Of a stretch of 64,000 nt of DNA, positions 39,604 to 48,404 are shown in pieces. The stretch is taken from NCBI GenBank assembly GCA_902794005.1, contig CADBFO010000017.1:1-64000 (forward strand), written 5' to 3'. The notes below the pieces were generated by a model. The model was given only the letters and a program-made list of their open reading frames with translations. It did not search any database and was not told the DNA's origin. Positions within the stretch are counted from its first letter, which is position 1. Each line of letters opens with the position of its first letter. The translations under genes were made by a program, and so were the position numbers. The DNA comes from an uncultured Bacteroidia bacterium. GTDB taxonomy: Bacteria; Bacteroidota; Bacteroidia; Bacteroidales; UBA932.

Positions 39604-40008
39604 ATGGCGCAGAAGTACCTTCTGGATACAAACATTTGCATCTTTCTTTTGAAGGATGCGTACGGTGTCCGTGATAGGGTTTCTCAAATTGGAGTAGAGA
39701 ACTTTGCGGTATCAGAGATTACCGTCGGTGAACTTTTCTACGGAGCATCCAAGAGTACCCGCAAGGAAGAGCGCCTCTCAGATGTGGAGAAGATTATGAG
39801 GAAGTTTGTTGTATTACCGATATTCCCGTGTTTGCCCCTCTATGGAGATGTAAAGGCTTCCCTTGAAATAAAAGGGGAACGAATTGACGATTTCGATTTA
39901 TTGATTGGTTCTACGGCTTTGGCAAACGATTTGGTGTTAGTCACGGACAATGTCAAGCATCTTGGCCGCTTACCGAATATCAAACTTGAAAACTGGATTG
40001 AGCGATAG
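39604..40008 (+). CDS. VapC-type PIN-domain RNase toxin
   Basis: 134 residues, PIN fold, predicted Mg-dependent RNase that cleaves tRNA or rRNA when free of antitoxin. Active-site residues are in place: D in YLLDTNICIF, E in SEITVGELFYGA, D in IDDFDLLIGSTA and D in VTDNVKHLG. Its length is normal. Directly abuts the antitoxin stop. The last bases overlap the following lipoprotein frame. The AT-rich composition suggests acquisition. Confidence 0.92.
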   Translation: MAQKYLLDTNICIFLLKDAYGVRDRVSQIGVENFAVSEITVGELFYGASKSTRKEERLSDVEKIMRKFVVLPIFPCLPLYGDVKASLEIKGERIDDFDLLIGSTALANDLVLVTDNVKHLGRLPNIKLENWIER

Positions 40009-41272
40009 AGGCATAATTCTGGTTCTCTTCATGGCTCTCTTTACCGCTTGCAGCGGCAAGGAGAGCGGGCAGTTTGCGGCACCGGAGTTTTTGAAGGCCG
40101 ATGTGGCGGTGAAAGGGGCCGAAGCCACTTTCGTGTGCGAACTCTCCGGCAACCGTGTGGAACAGTGTGGCATTGTACTGGAGGACAGACTGATTGAGGG
40201 CAAGATGGAAGGACAGGCATTTACGGTGACGGCTGGCGGCTTGGAGACGGGCCGGACCTATACCTGGAGTGCCTTTGCAAAGGCCGGAGGCAGCGAAATC
40301 ACCACTCCGGTACAGGAATTCACCGCCCCGGACGGTAACGTTCCCATTCCGGATCCGGCCTTCAAGACCTACCTGACTGAGCACTACGACTGGAATCGCG
40401 ACGGTGAACTTTCTCCGCAGGAAGCAGGGCTTATCCGTCGGATAGACTTCCACTCCAATCAATTGGGCGTCAAAACCCTTCGAGGGATTGAATTTATGCC
40501 TAACCTGGAGGAAATTTGGTGCTGGGGCGATTGGTGCCATGATTATAATCTGGAAAAGTTCCCTTTTTACTATTTGAGCAAGCGTTATCATTTTGACGAT
40601 TGGTTTGGCCCCGTAGGGACGCTGGAATCCCTGGATGTCTCCAACAATCCCAAGCTAAGGATTCTGATTGTTAACAACAACAGTGCTCTGGGAGATCTGC
40701 AAGGGAGCCTGAATCTTTCCAATAATCCGCACTTGGAAGAGGTGGATTTGGGCATGACCTCCTTGTCTGTTCCTGATTTCTCGGCCTGCAAAAGTAGTCT
40801 TGTCCGCTTGATAATTACCCACTTGTGGGTCAGCTTTCCGGATTTTAGCCGGATGCCCCGATTAAAAGAGCTGGACATTTCCTATGCGCAGAACGGACGG
40901 TGCGTGCCTGTAGATATTTCCCAATGCCCGCTTCTGGAAAAACTCAATGTGGCCGGAACGGCGTCTGAACTCTCCGACCTGCGTTTTAATTCCGAACTCA
41001 AGGTCCTGGATATTCGTTACTGCGATTTTTCCGAAATAGATATTTCCCAGCTTCCGCATTTGAGGTCCTTTGATGGTAGGATGTCTTCATTAAAGTGTTT
41101 GGATGTATCGGCCAATACAGAGCTCCAGGAACTTTTGCTTTCTCCTATGCACAACGATGCCCTGGAAACGCTTTACATTGCACCCGGGCAGGTGATTCCG
41201 GGCGTTACGGTGGACCGTAGCGAAGCGTTTATTCCCGCCTATACCCAAATTATAGAGAAATCAGTCGAATAG
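39998..41272 (+). CDS. LRR-containing lipoprotein with EF-hand-like site
   Basis: Predicted surface lipoprotein. Starting at TTG 39998 gives a short signal peptide with lipobox LFTAC (Cys at about residue 18); ATG 39950 would overlap vapC by 59 bases, so the start is uncertain. An Fn3-like first part (about 20-130) precedes DWNRDGELSPQEAG, a calcium-binding EF-hand/dockerin-like loop. A bacterial leucine-rich-repeat array follows (about 150-410; LESLDVSNNPKLRILIVN, LNLSNNPHLEEVDLG, LKVLDIRYCDFSEIDIS). It belongs to the Bacteroidetes BspA-like/LRR surface protein type. Ends overlapping the kinase gene by 12 bases. Confidence 0.75.
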   Translation: MSDRGIILVLFMALFTACSGKESGQFAAPEFLKADVAVKGAEATFVCELSGNRVEQCGIVLEDRLIEGKMEGQAFTVTAGGLETGRTYTWSAFAKAGGSEITTPVQEFTAPDGNVPIPDPAFKTYLTEHYDWNRDGELSPQEAGLIRRIDFHSNQLGVKTLRGIEFMPNLEEIWCWGDWCHDYNLEKFPFYYLSKRYHFDDWFGPVGTLESLDVSNNPKLRILIVNNNSALGDLQGSLNLSNNPHLEEVDLGMTSLSVPDFSACKSSLVRLIITHLWVSFPDFSRMPRLKELDISYAQNGRCVPVDISQCPLLEKLNVAGTASELSDLRFNSELKVLDIRYCDFSEIDISQLPHLRSFDGRMSSLKCLDVSANTELQELLLSPMHNDALETLYIAPGQVIPGVTVDRSEAFIPAYTQIIEKSVE

Positions 41273-42259
41273 GTCCGTGGCCTGGCGGAAGAGTTCGTCG
41301 ATGGCGGCTTCGTCCACCGTAGCCTCCGTGACGGGCTTTGCTTCTTTTTGTTTCACGGGGGGCGTTGAACGGGCTGGACTCTCCGGAACAGTCTCCAGGG
41401 TATCTGCGGGCGGAACGGTTATGGTATCGGCCGGTACAACAACGGCTTCTTCCTTGCCAAGCCATTTTGCGGCATAAGGCGTGAGGACGATGGCGAAAAC
41501 CGCCAGGATGAACACCATCCCGGAAAGCACGGGCCAGCGACTATGCAGGGCCTTCTTGACTTCCGCGGCCGATGCATAGCGCCGCCAGGGCTTCGGTTCG
41601 CAGCATTTGCGGGCCACCCGCCGGAAACTGCGGGAAAGCTGGGCCAGGATAAGGCCCAGGGAGTAAACGTCGCTCCGCACATCGGCCTCCTTGCCTTTCA
41701 GGACTTCCGGAGCCGTATAAACGGCTGTTCCGGCCGATACTTTCAGGACGGAGTGCGAGTCGGAGTCGGAAAAGCCGAAGTCAATCAATTTGACCGTGTC
41801 ACCTCTATGCGTAATCAGGATATTGGAGGGCTTCAAGTCCCTGTGGATGACCTGTTTGGAGTGGATGTAAGAAAGAGCGTCGCAGAGTTCGTCGGCCATC
41901 TTTTCCGTCAGGGCTTTTTCGGGCTGTCCTGTAGCCAGCAACTGTTCCAGCGTGCGACCGTCAACCCATTCCATTTCGATGCAATGGCCAAGCGATTCTG
42001 ACTTCCGGAAGGAGTAATACTCGCAGATGTTGGGGTGGTCCAGGGAATAGCCGATCTCGAATTCTTTGCGAAGCAGACGCTCGTACAGATCTTTGCCCCT
42101 GTATTCCGGTTTCAGGCATTTGAGTACGCGGAATCGGCCTTGGCGATTGATCCGGTACAAATCACAGCATCCGGCCTCCGAGCTATGGATGAGCTGAGGC
42201 TGGGGACTGCTTGCTTCCGGAACATCCGGAGAGGCGAGGAATGAGGAGGTTTCGTCCAT
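41261..42259 (-). CDS. Membrane Ser/Thr protein kinase
   Basis: 332 residues from MDETSSFLASPDVPE. The start is chosen because the -7 box (42269-42276) lies downstream of an alternative ATG at 42280. The kinase domain covers about residues 30-235: VAIK-type Lys in FRVLKCLK, HRDLKPSNILI catalytic loop, DFGFSD metal-binding motif, and TAPEVLKG activation-loop end. The glycine-rich loop is poor (EAGCCDLYR). One transmembrane helix follows (VLSGMVFILAVFAIVLTPYA), then a Pro/Val-rich extracytoplasmic tail. A Hanks-type kinase facing the outer-membrane protein and LRR lipoprotein genes suggests envelope signalling (inference). Confidence 0.88.
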   Translation of the reverse strand: MDETSSFLASPDVPEASSPQPQLIHSSEAGCCDLYRINRQGRFRVLKCLKPEYRGKDLYERLLRKEFEIGYSLDHPNICEYYSFRKSESLGHCIEMEWVDGRTLEQLLATGQPEKALTEKMADELCDALSYIHSKQVIHRDLKPSNILITHRGDTVKLIDFGFSDSDSHSVLKVSAGTAVYTAPEVLKGKEADVRSDVYSLGLILAQLSRSFRRVARKCCEPKPWRRYASAAEVKKALHSRWPVLSGMVFILAVFAIVLTPYAAKWLGKEEAVVVPADTITVPPADTLETVPESPARSTPPVKQKEAKPVTEATVDEAAIDELFRQATDLFD

Positions 42260-42268
42260 TTGTTCTTT

Positions 42269-42276
42269 CAAAGATA
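42269..42276 (-). promoter_or_regulatory. -7 box of the Ser/Thr kinase
   Basis: TATCTTTG on the minus strand, nine bases before the kinase ATG. Divergent from the box of the exported protein at 42289-42296. Confidence 0.6.
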
Positions 42277-42288
42277 GCATTTTTTGTG

Positions 42289-42296
42289 TACATTTG
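42289..42296 (+). promoter_or_regulatory. -7 box of the outer-membrane-like protein gene
   Basis: TACATTTG, seven bases before the start at 42304. The intervening bases are TATGTTT, giving a leader of a few bases at most. Confidence 0.55.
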
Positions 42297-42303
42297 TATG
42301 TTT

Positions 42304-43185
42304 ATGAAGCGTTTCCTTGCATATTTTGCTGCTGTTTTCCTAAGTACGGCCGCCTTTGCCCAATCTTGGGTTGCCGCCCTGGACCAATATGAACAGATTA
42401 GCGAAGCGTGCATCCGTTTAAGGCAAAAGGCTCAGGAAGGGGAAAAGGTGTCCGGGAGCGCCCTGGTGCCCCTTTTGAACCAACTCTCCGACTTGCGAAA
42501 ATCGCTGCAGACTGCCGGTGGAAATATGACATGGGAACAAAGGGAGCGTTTTAAGGCCATCAGAAGCCGTTACGACGCCGCTTTCGGAAATCGGAAGGCT
42601 GTGGCTGCCGTCCCTTGCCGAAAGCCGGACCCTCTTCTTTACCGGGCGATGCTGCCTCCTGTTCCGGAAACGGGCCGGCCCTCGCCGGAGCCCAGGCATC
42701 GTCCGCTGACAGTTCCTGCCACCCCTTTTCATGTATCGGCACTCCTGTATGTCGGAATCCCCGATTTCTGTCCCGGACTGCTGCTTTCTTTCACCAAGGG
42801 CAAGTGGGGCGGCTTCGTAAAGGGTTCGGTCTCGCTGGCTTCCATGCAGGCCTCTTATGCGTGTTATGCCGATGGAACCACGGATTCCGGCTATATATGG
42901 ACGACAGGGAAAGAGGCTACAAAACGCTTCAATATCTCCGCTGGAGGCGTTTTTTCTCCCTTGGATTTCTTGTCTTTCTATGCCGGTGCCGGCTATGGAA
43001 AGCGACAACTGTTTTGGGAGGATACCACCAGCCTGTGGGCCTCTGTCCAGGACCGTTCCGTTTCCGGAATGGCCTTGGATGCCGGGGTCCTCTATTCCTG
43101 GCGGCATCTTTCACTGATGGCCGGAGTTTCCGCGATTGGCTTTAAGACTGTCTGTGCGGAGCTGGGTGTCGGATATTGCTTCTAA
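42304..43185 (+). CDS. Exported protein, helical N-part and probable outer-membrane barrel C-part
   Basis: 293 residues. Signal peptide MKRFLAYFAAVFLSTAAFA; a helical stretch (about residues 21-100) with Gln/Arg/Ala-rich heptads; a Pro-rich linker; then a barrel-like C-terminal region with alternating aromatic strands (FVKGSVSLASMQASYACY, FNISAGGVFSPLDFLSFYAGAGYG). It ends in a Phe (GVGYCF), a common outer-membrane signature. It is divergent from the kinase, with about 45 bases between the starts, and I read the two as partners. Name not known. Confidence 0.65.
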   Translation: MKRFLAYFAAVFLSTAAFAQSWVAALDQYEQISEACIRLRQKAQEGEKVSGSALVPLLNQLSDLRKSLQTAGGNMTWEQRERFKAIRSRYDAAFGNRKAVAAVPCRKPDPLLYRAMLPPVPETGRPSPEPRHRPLTVPATPFHVSALLYVGIPDFCPGLLLSFTKGKWGGFVKGSVSLASMQASYACYADGTTDSGYIWTTGKEATKRFNISAGGVFSPLDFLSFYAGAGYGKRQLFWEDTTSLWASVQDRSVSGMALDAGVLYSWRHLSLMAGVSAIGFKTVCAELGVGYCF

Positions 43186-43211
43186 AGCGAGCGGTTTTGC
43201 TTGTTTTTTCT

Positions 43212-43219
43212 TAAATTTG
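43212..43219 (+). promoter_or_regulatory. -7 box of the AI-2E transporter unit
   Basis: TAAATTTG, consensus, 19 bases before the start at 43239. Confidence 0.5.
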
Positions 43220-43238
43220 TACGCAGGAAGCATCCGAT

Positions 43239-44390
43239 ATGGAAAACGAAAGGAACATCGATAAACTGGCCGGTTGGATGATGAAACTGGCCGTATTCGC
43301 CGTAATCCTTGCGGCGTGCTGGTATTTCAGGAGCGTGCTCGTCTATGTGCTGGTGGCCTTCGTGGTGTCGCTCATCGGCCATCCCATCCTGCGTCTTTTC
43401 CGCAAATGCAAGATTCGGGGGAAAACTCTGCCGGATTCGGTACTCACCGTTTTTACCATCGTGGTCATTCTGCTGGCGATTACCCTTTTTGTCACGCAGA
43501 TGGTTCCGGTTGTGATGCACATCGTCCGTGATGCCTCGGTGATGAACGCCCAGGATGTACCGTATAATTCCCTCCTGGATCAGATGAACGAATGGCTCGT
43601 GGGCCTGTTCCCGGCCCTGGGAAAAGACTTCAACCTGGTTTCGGTGCTCCTGGAGCAAATTCGTTCCGTCGTGAGTCTTTCCAACGTGACGTCCATCATC
43701 GGCTCGGTGGCCTCTGCGGCGGCCAGCATCGGCGTGGGCGTTTTCTCCGTGGTGTTCATTTCGTTCTTCTTCATCAAGGACGAGCATCTTTTCTGCAAAA
43801 TCATCCGGGCGCTGGTTCCCGACAAGATTGAGAGCAGCGTAGAGAACACGGTCAACGACATCACCCACCTGCTGTCCCGCTATTTCATCGGCCTGGTGGT
43901 GGAGGTGATGGGCGTCATCCTGGTGGATTTCCTGGGCCTTTGGCTCATTGCCCGCATAGGGGCCGACTATGCCATCGGCATCGCCTTCATCGCCGGCGTG
44001 CTCAACGTGATCCCGTATGTGGGACCGCTGATGGGAGAGGTCATCGGCGTCCTGCTGTGCGTGGTGCTCAAGTATGGCGCCGGCGTTGGGCTTGATGTCC
44101 CCATCCTGGCCTTCGCCCTCATCGTCCTGGCCATCATGCTGCTGGCCCAGCTCATCGACAACTTTGTGTATCAGCCGCTTATCTATTCCACCAGCATCAA
44201 GTCCACTCCGCTGGAAATCTTTATCGTCCTGCTCATTGCCGGCCGCATCGGCGGAACGGTGGGTCTTCTGGTGGGCATTCCGGTCTATACGGTGGTGCGT
44301 GTGGTCGCCGCCCGTTTCTTCTATAAACACAAGGCGGTCCGGCGCCTGATTCCGGACATCGAAAAGGAAAATACCGGTTGGATCATCTAG
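43239..44390 (+). CDS. AI-2E family (PerM-type) transporter
   Basis: 383 residues with several transmembrane helices in the pattern of PerM/YdiK proteins: two helices at the N-terminus (VFAVILAACWYF and LVYVLVAFVVSLI), a polar periplasmic middle (about 90-160), and the family signature region GVLNVIPYVGPLMGEVIG near residue 250. This family is named for AI-2 export, but in most species the substrate is unproven. 16 bases ahead of the second peptide deformylase on the same strand. Confidence 0.85.
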   Translation: MENERNIDKLAGWMMKLAVFAVILAACWYFRSVLVYVLVAFVVSLIGHPILRLFRKCKIRGKTLPDSVLTVFTIVVILLAITLFVTQMVPVVMHIVRDASVMNAQDVPYNSLLDQMNEWLVGLFPALGKDFNLVSVLLEQIRSVVSLSNVTSIIGSVASAAASIGVGVFSVVFISFFFIKDEHLFCKIIRALVPDKIESSVENTVNDITHLLSRYFIGLVVEVMGVILVDFLGLWLIARIGADYAIGIAFIAGVLNVIPYVGPLMGEVIGVLLCVVLKYGAGVGLDVPILAFALIVLAIMLLAQLIDNFVYQPLIYSTSIKSTPLEIFIVLLIAGRIGGTVGLLVGIPVYTVVRVVAARFFYKHKAVRRLIPDIEKENTGWII

Positions 44391-44406
44391 GTTTCCAAGT
44401 TAGATT

Positions 44407-45057
44407 ATGAAGAAGATTTTAATAAGTGTCATGCTGCTTGTCGTCCTCCTCTTCCCGGGCAGGAGCTGCAGCCCTTTCACCTCGTGGGAAAAGCGCGTCA
44501 TCCAGGAGCAGGATTCCGTCCTTTATGTGACAACCCTCTGGCAGGACAGTTCCATCCTGCGTACGCCCAGTGCAGACCTCAGTTCCGCGGAACTGCGATC
44601 GGCCCTCCTGAAAACCCTGGAAGCCAAGATGCTGCGGACGGTCACGGACCCTTCCCAGGATGGCGTGGGCATCGCCGCTCCGCAGGTGGGCATCAACCGC
44701 CGCGTGGTGTGGGTGCAGCGGCTGGACAAGGAAGGGGAGCCCTTCGAATGCTACGAGAACATCCGGATAGACAGCCTGTTCGGGGAAACCGTTCTCCTGG
44801 AAGAGGGCTGCCTGTCGGTTCCGCCCCTGCGCGGCCGCGTTCCCCGATACAATGGCGTAAAAATATCTTATCTTTCCAACGGACAGAAGGTGACGGAAAC
44901 GGTAGAAGGTTATACCGCCCGCATCTTCCAGCACGAATGCGACCATCTGGACGGCATTCTGTACATAGACCGGGCCGATACGGTTTTCACCCACACTTCC
45001 TGGGCAGCCACACGGTCCGCTTTCGACTACATCCGTCCGGAAGTAATGAATAAATAA
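44407..45057 (+). CDS. Second peptide deformylase, with N-terminal export signal
   Basis: 216 residues. Residues 1-20 ([20 protein letters not shown]) form a hydrophobic signal, followed by Cys21 (sequence GRSC, a poor lipobox). All deformylase motifs are intact: [15 protein letters not shown] and HECDHLDG, so it looks catalytically competent. The cytoplasmic copy is at 2158-2712. A deformylase outside the cytoplasm has no obvious substrate, so this may be a repurposed metallohydrolase, an N-terminal misprediction, or a true exported enzyme. Seven bases before deoD. Confidence 0.8.
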   Translation: MKKILISVMLLVVLLFPGRSCSPFTSWEKRVIQEQDSVLYVTTLWQDSSILRTPSADLSSAELRSALLKTLEAKMLRTVTDPSQDGVGIAAPQVGINRRVVWVQRLDKEGEPFECYENIRIDSLFGETVLLEEGCLSVPPLRGRVPRYNGVKISYLSNGQKVTETVEGYTARIFQHECDHLDGILYIDRADTVFTHTSWAATRSAFDYIRPEVMNK

Positions 45058-45064
45058 CACTGAA

Positions 45065-45781
45065 ATGAGCAAGAATAACAACACCCCCACGCCCCACATC
45101 GGGGCAAAGAAAGGAGAAATCGCCCCCTTTGTGATCATGGCCGGAGATCCGCTCCGCGCCAAATTCATGGCCGACCATTACCTGGAGAATCCCGTCCTTT
45201 TCAACAACGTGCGCGGCATGCTGGGTTTCACGGGAACCTATAAAGGAAAGCCCGTGAGCGTGATGGGCCATGGCATGGGGATTCCCTCCATCGGCATTTA
45301 TACCTACGAGCTCTTCAATTTCTATGGCGTAAAGAGCATTGTGCGCATCGGCTCGTGCGGGGCTTGCCATAAAGGGCTCAAAATCGGGGACCTGGTGCTC
45401 GCGATGGGTGCCTGCACGGACTCCAATTACGCTGCCCAGTACCAGCTTCCCGGCACTTTCGCCCCCATTGCCGATTACGACCTTCTCACCAAGGCCGTGG
45501 ATGCCTGCAAGAAGCTGAAATACCGTTACCATGTGGGCAACGTGCTTTCTTCCGACACGTTTTATTCCGATACGCCCGGAACCGACAAATGGATGAAAAT
45601 GGGCGTCCTGGCCGTGGAAATGGAAGCTGCCGCCCTGTATATGAATGCCGCCCGGAGCGGCAACAGGGCCATGTCCCTGTTCACCATCTCTGACCACATT
45701 CTCACGGGCGAGGCCACCACGTCTGAAGAAAGACAGACCACGTTCACCAAAATGATGGACGTGGCCTTGTCTCTGCTGTAG
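45065..45781 (+). CDS. deoD: Purine-nucleoside phosphorylase, DeoD type
   Basis: Cleaves purine (deoxy)ribonucleosides with phosphate, giving base and (deoxy)ribose 1-phosphate in nucleoside salvage. Seen: the phosphate-binding [14 protein letters not shown] motif, the conserved [36 protein letters not shown], and the purine-binding EMEAAALY and SDHILTGE. 238 residues, typical of the hexameric DeoD class. Seven bases after the deformylase; convergent with the C69 dipeptidase after seven more bases. Confidence 0.95.
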   Translation: MSKNNNTPTPHIGAKKGEIAPFVIMAGDPLRAKFMADHYLENPVLFNNVRGMLGFTGTYKGKPVSVMGHGMGIPSIGIYTYELFNFYGVKSIVRIGSCGACHKGLKIGDLVLAMGACTDSNYAAQYQLPGTFAPIADYDLLTKAVDACKKLKYRYHVGNVLSSDTFYSDTPGTDKWMKMGVLAVEMEAAALYMNAARSGNRAMSLFTISDHILTGEATTSEERQTTFTKMMDVALSLL

Positions 45782-45788
45782 AAACAAC

Positions 45789-47456
45789 TTACATCTGCGG
45801 CGGAATATACCGCTGACCGGTCTGTGCTTTCATCGCGTCGATAAAGGCGGGAGCGTAGGCCGGTGACGTATGGCGTCCGGGGACGATTTCACCGTCCTTG
45901 CTGGGACGTATGATCTGGTCGTTGTGTTTGACTACCAGGAATTTGAAGAGCTTTTCCCAGCGTTTCATCATTTTGTCGGTATAGCCGATGGTGGTGGCGG
46001 TGAGATAGTCGGCCCGCTCGCCCGGAGTGAGTTCCCGGGCCTTTGCGTCCACGGCCGCCTGTTCTGCCTCAAAATAGTCTTCCAGTTCCGTCTGGGCTTC
46101 CAGGAGATCCGGATACAGGGCGCTCCAGCGGGGATATACCATATTGGCCACCATGTTGTTCATCCAGAAAGCGCTTTCCCAGGAGAATTCCATGACGTTG
46201 TTGTTCTCGCGGCGGTACGGGTCCGGCAGGCGGTTGATGCCGCAATAGACAGGCACGTAGGCCACCATGGTGGCGTCGTCCATGTTGAAGTAGGTGACAC
46301 CGCCCACGGCATCGGGCAGCCAGGAACGCATGCGGCACACCATGGTCATGGCGCTCTGCTGGCAGCCGATGGGCCGTTCGCGGAACATCTTGGTACCGTC
46401 GGAGGCTTCGAAATTCACGGGTTGGTTGCGGTACGGGGAAGCCCAGGGACCGGCGCTCATGTCGCTTGTCATGTCCAGGGCGGTGCCTTCGTAGTGGTCT
46501 CTCATGTCGTTCTGGATGTCCCTGTAGCTCAGGGGCTTGTCCGGAACGATCCACAGCGGGAGGTGGTCGATTTCCGACATGTCGCCGTTGATGAAGGGCA
46601 GATAGCTGTCCATCACCTCGGTGCTGTAGTGGCGGCGGTAGAAGCTCCACACGCGGGCTTCGCAGGCTCGAATCTTGCTGAAAGTCATGGGCTGGTAGGC
46701 TTCACGGAAGCTGAAGTCTTTGTCGGCCCCTTCATAGTAACCCATTTCGCGGGCGAAGGAGATGACGTCGGCGCTGTACATGCACTGTCCGTCCGGCGTT
46801 ACATAGAAGCCCAGTTTCTTATCTATTTTCTTGGCCTGCGGAAACTGCTGGATACGGCTGGAGTTGGCATAGGCGCAGATGGCGTTGTCGGGGACGCGGA
46901 GGGCCACCCAGACGGCGCCTTTGCGGCCTTCTCCTTTTCCGATGAGTTCCATGATCCAGGCCTCGTCCTTGTCACAGACGGCGAAGGATTCGCCCGTCTC
47001 GCAGTAGCCGTATTCCTGAACCAGCTTGTGCATGACCTGGATGGCTTCCCGGGCCGATGCGGCACGCTGCAGGGCCAGCTGCATCAGGTTGAAGTAGTCC
47101 AGCCAGCCTTCCGGATTGCGCAGTTCCGGCCGGCCGCTCCAGGTTGTTTCCATGATGGAAACCTGCTTTTCGTTCATCAGGCCCACCACCGAGTAGGTGT
47201 AGGGGGCCTGCGGGATAAGATGGACTGTTTCCCGTCCCCGGGGGCGGACGGCAACCATCTCCGAAGGGTCGTGCTTGCCGGCGGGGGTGTAAGGCAGGGA
47301 AGTAACATAGCCGAAGCTGTCACAGTTGTACGTGCAGATGACGCTTCCGTCCACGGAAGCAAGTTTTCCGACGATGAGATTGGTGCAGGCATCTGATTGG
47401 AAGCCCGATGCCAGGAGCAGGGTGGCGGCGAAGGCCACAAAGATGTTTCTTTTCAT
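45789..47456 (-). CDS. Secreted C69 family dipeptidase
   Basis: Ntn-type dipeptidase. 555 residues with a signal peptide ending before Cys24 in ACTNLIVGKLASVDGSV; after cleavage that Cys becomes the N-terminal nucleophile, as in C69 enzymes. Further signature parts are SVVGLMNEKQVSIMETTWSG, ESFAVCDKDEAWIMELIG and VTYFNMDDATMVAYVPVY, in line with family length. It cleaves dipeptides, probably in the periplasm. Compare with the fusion protein at 23151, which shares the same motif order. The -7 box is five bases before the start codon. Confidence 0.92.
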   Translation of the reverse strand: MKRNIFVAFAATLLLASGFQSDACTNLIVGKLASVDGSVICTYNCDSFGYVTSLPYTPAGKHDPSEMVAVRPRGRETVHLIPQAPYTYSVVGLMNEKQVSIMETTWSGRPELRNPEGWLDYFNLMQLALQRAASAREAIQVMHKLVQEYGYCETGESFAVCDKDEAWIMELIGKGEGRKGAVWVALRVPDNAICAYANSSRIQQFPQAKKIDKKLGFYVTPDGQCMYSADVISFAREMGYYEGADKDFSFREAYQPMTFSKIRACEARVWSFYRRHYSTEVMDSYLPFINGDMSEIDHLPLWIVPDKPLSYRDIQNDMRDHYEGTALDMTSDMSAGPWASPYRNQPVNFEASDGTKMFRERPIGCQQSAMTMVCRMRSWLPDAVGGVTYFNMDDATMVAYVPVYCGINRLPDPYRRENNNVMEFSWESAFWMNNMVANMVYPRWSALYPDLLEAQTELEDYFEAEQAAVDAKARELTPGERADYLTATTIGYTDKMMKRWEKLFKFLVVKHNDQIIRPSKDGEIVPGRHTSPAYAPAFIDAMKAQTGQRYIPPQM

Positions 47457-47461
47457 ATTTC

Positions 47462-47469
47462 CAAAGATA
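47462..47469 (-). promoter_or_regulatory. -7 box of the C69 dipeptidase
   Basis: TATCTTTG on the minus strand, five bases before the ATG, so the transcript would be leaderless. A divergent TATCTTTG serves the neighbouring gene. Confidence 0.6.
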
Positions 47470-47490
47470 GTGAAAATCCCGAAATATCGC

Positions 47491-47498
47491 TATCTTTG
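47491..47498 (+). promoter_or_regulatory. -7 box of the nucleoside phosphorylase gene
   Basis: TATCTTTG, consensus, 21 bases before the start at 47520, facing away from the dipeptidase box. Confidence 0.6.
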
Positions 47499-47519
47499 CC
47501 AAAGAAAAAGCTAACCGAC

Positions 47520-48404
47520 ATGAGAATACCTGAATCTGAATTCATCATCAACGGGGACGGCTCCGCATTCCATATTCACCTGAAACCCGAACAGCTGGCC
47601 GACAATATCATCATGATGGGAGACCCCGGCCGCGTGGACATGTTGGCCGATTACCTCACCGACATTGAGTGCCGCAACGCCTCCCGGGAGTTTGTATCCG
47701 TCACCGGCAAATACAACGGAAAACGCATCACGGCGCTGTCCCACGGCATCGGCCCGGACAATATCGACATCGTGATGACGGAGCTGGACGCCCTGGCCAA
47801 CGTGGACTTTGAAACCCGCGAGGTGAAGCCTGTGCACCGCAGCCTGAATATCCTCAGGATCGGAACCTCCGGCGCCCTCCATGCCGATATTCCCCTGGGA
47901 AGTTTCATCCTTTCGCACATGAGCGTGGGATTCGACGGTGTGCTGAACTGGTACGGCCATCGCGAAAAGGTTACCATCCCCGAAGTGGAAGAGGCCTTCA
48001 AAAAGCACATGAACTGGGATCCGACGCTCCCGTCCCCTTATTTTGTGAAGGCATCCAACAAGATAATTGACCTCATGAAGGATGTCACCATCAAGGGCGT
48101 CACCATTTCGGCTCCCGGTTTTTATGGCCCTCAGGGCCGCGTGGTGCGCATTCCGCTGGCGATGCCCCGCATGCTTGAAGACATCGAAAGTTTCCGCTTC
48201 AAGCTGGGGGACGAAGATTTCCGCATCACAAACTTCGAGATGGAAAGTTCGCCGCTGGCCGGCATGGCCGCCCACTTGGGTCATAACGCATGCACGGTGT
48301 GCTGCGCCATCGCCAACCGTTACCTCAAGAGTTCCGATCCGGATTACAAGCCCGCCATCCGCAAACTCGTGGAACTCTCCCTGGAAAGAATGTCCATGCT
48401 CTAG
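47520..48404 (+). CDS. Nucleoside phosphorylase (uridine phosphorylase-like)
   Basis: 294-residue member of the nucleoside phosphorylase family. Signatures: IIMMGDPGRVDMLADYL (phosphate site), SHGIGPDNIDIVMTELDAL, NILRIGTSGALHADIPLGS, and ITNFEMESSPLAGMAA (ribose/base site). The set resembles uridine phosphorylases of Bacteroidetes, slightly longer than classic Udp. Start MRIPESEFIIN from the promoter; longer upstream reading has no homology. Converges with thrA; their stops share CTAG. Substrate is inferred. Confidence 0.85.
   Translation: MRIPESEFIINGDGSAFHIHLKPEQLADNIIMMGDPGRVDMLADYLTDIECRNASREFVSVTGKYNGKRITALSHGIGPDNIDIVMTELDALANVDFETREVKPVHRSLNILRIGTSGALHADIPLGSFILSHMSVGFDGVLNWYGHREKVTIPEVEEAFKKHMNWDPTLPSPYFVKASNKIIDLMKDVTIKGVTISAPGFYGPQGRVVRIPLAMPRMLEDIESFRFKLGDEDFRITNFEMESSPLAGMAAHLGHNACTVCCAIANRYLKSSDPDYKPAIRKLVELSLERMSML

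Noticed and set aside
45870-47396. 508-codon frame antisense to the C69 dipeptidase
   Set aside because: The minus-strand gene has a signal peptide, catalytic Cys and promoter; the antisense frame has no recognisable motif.
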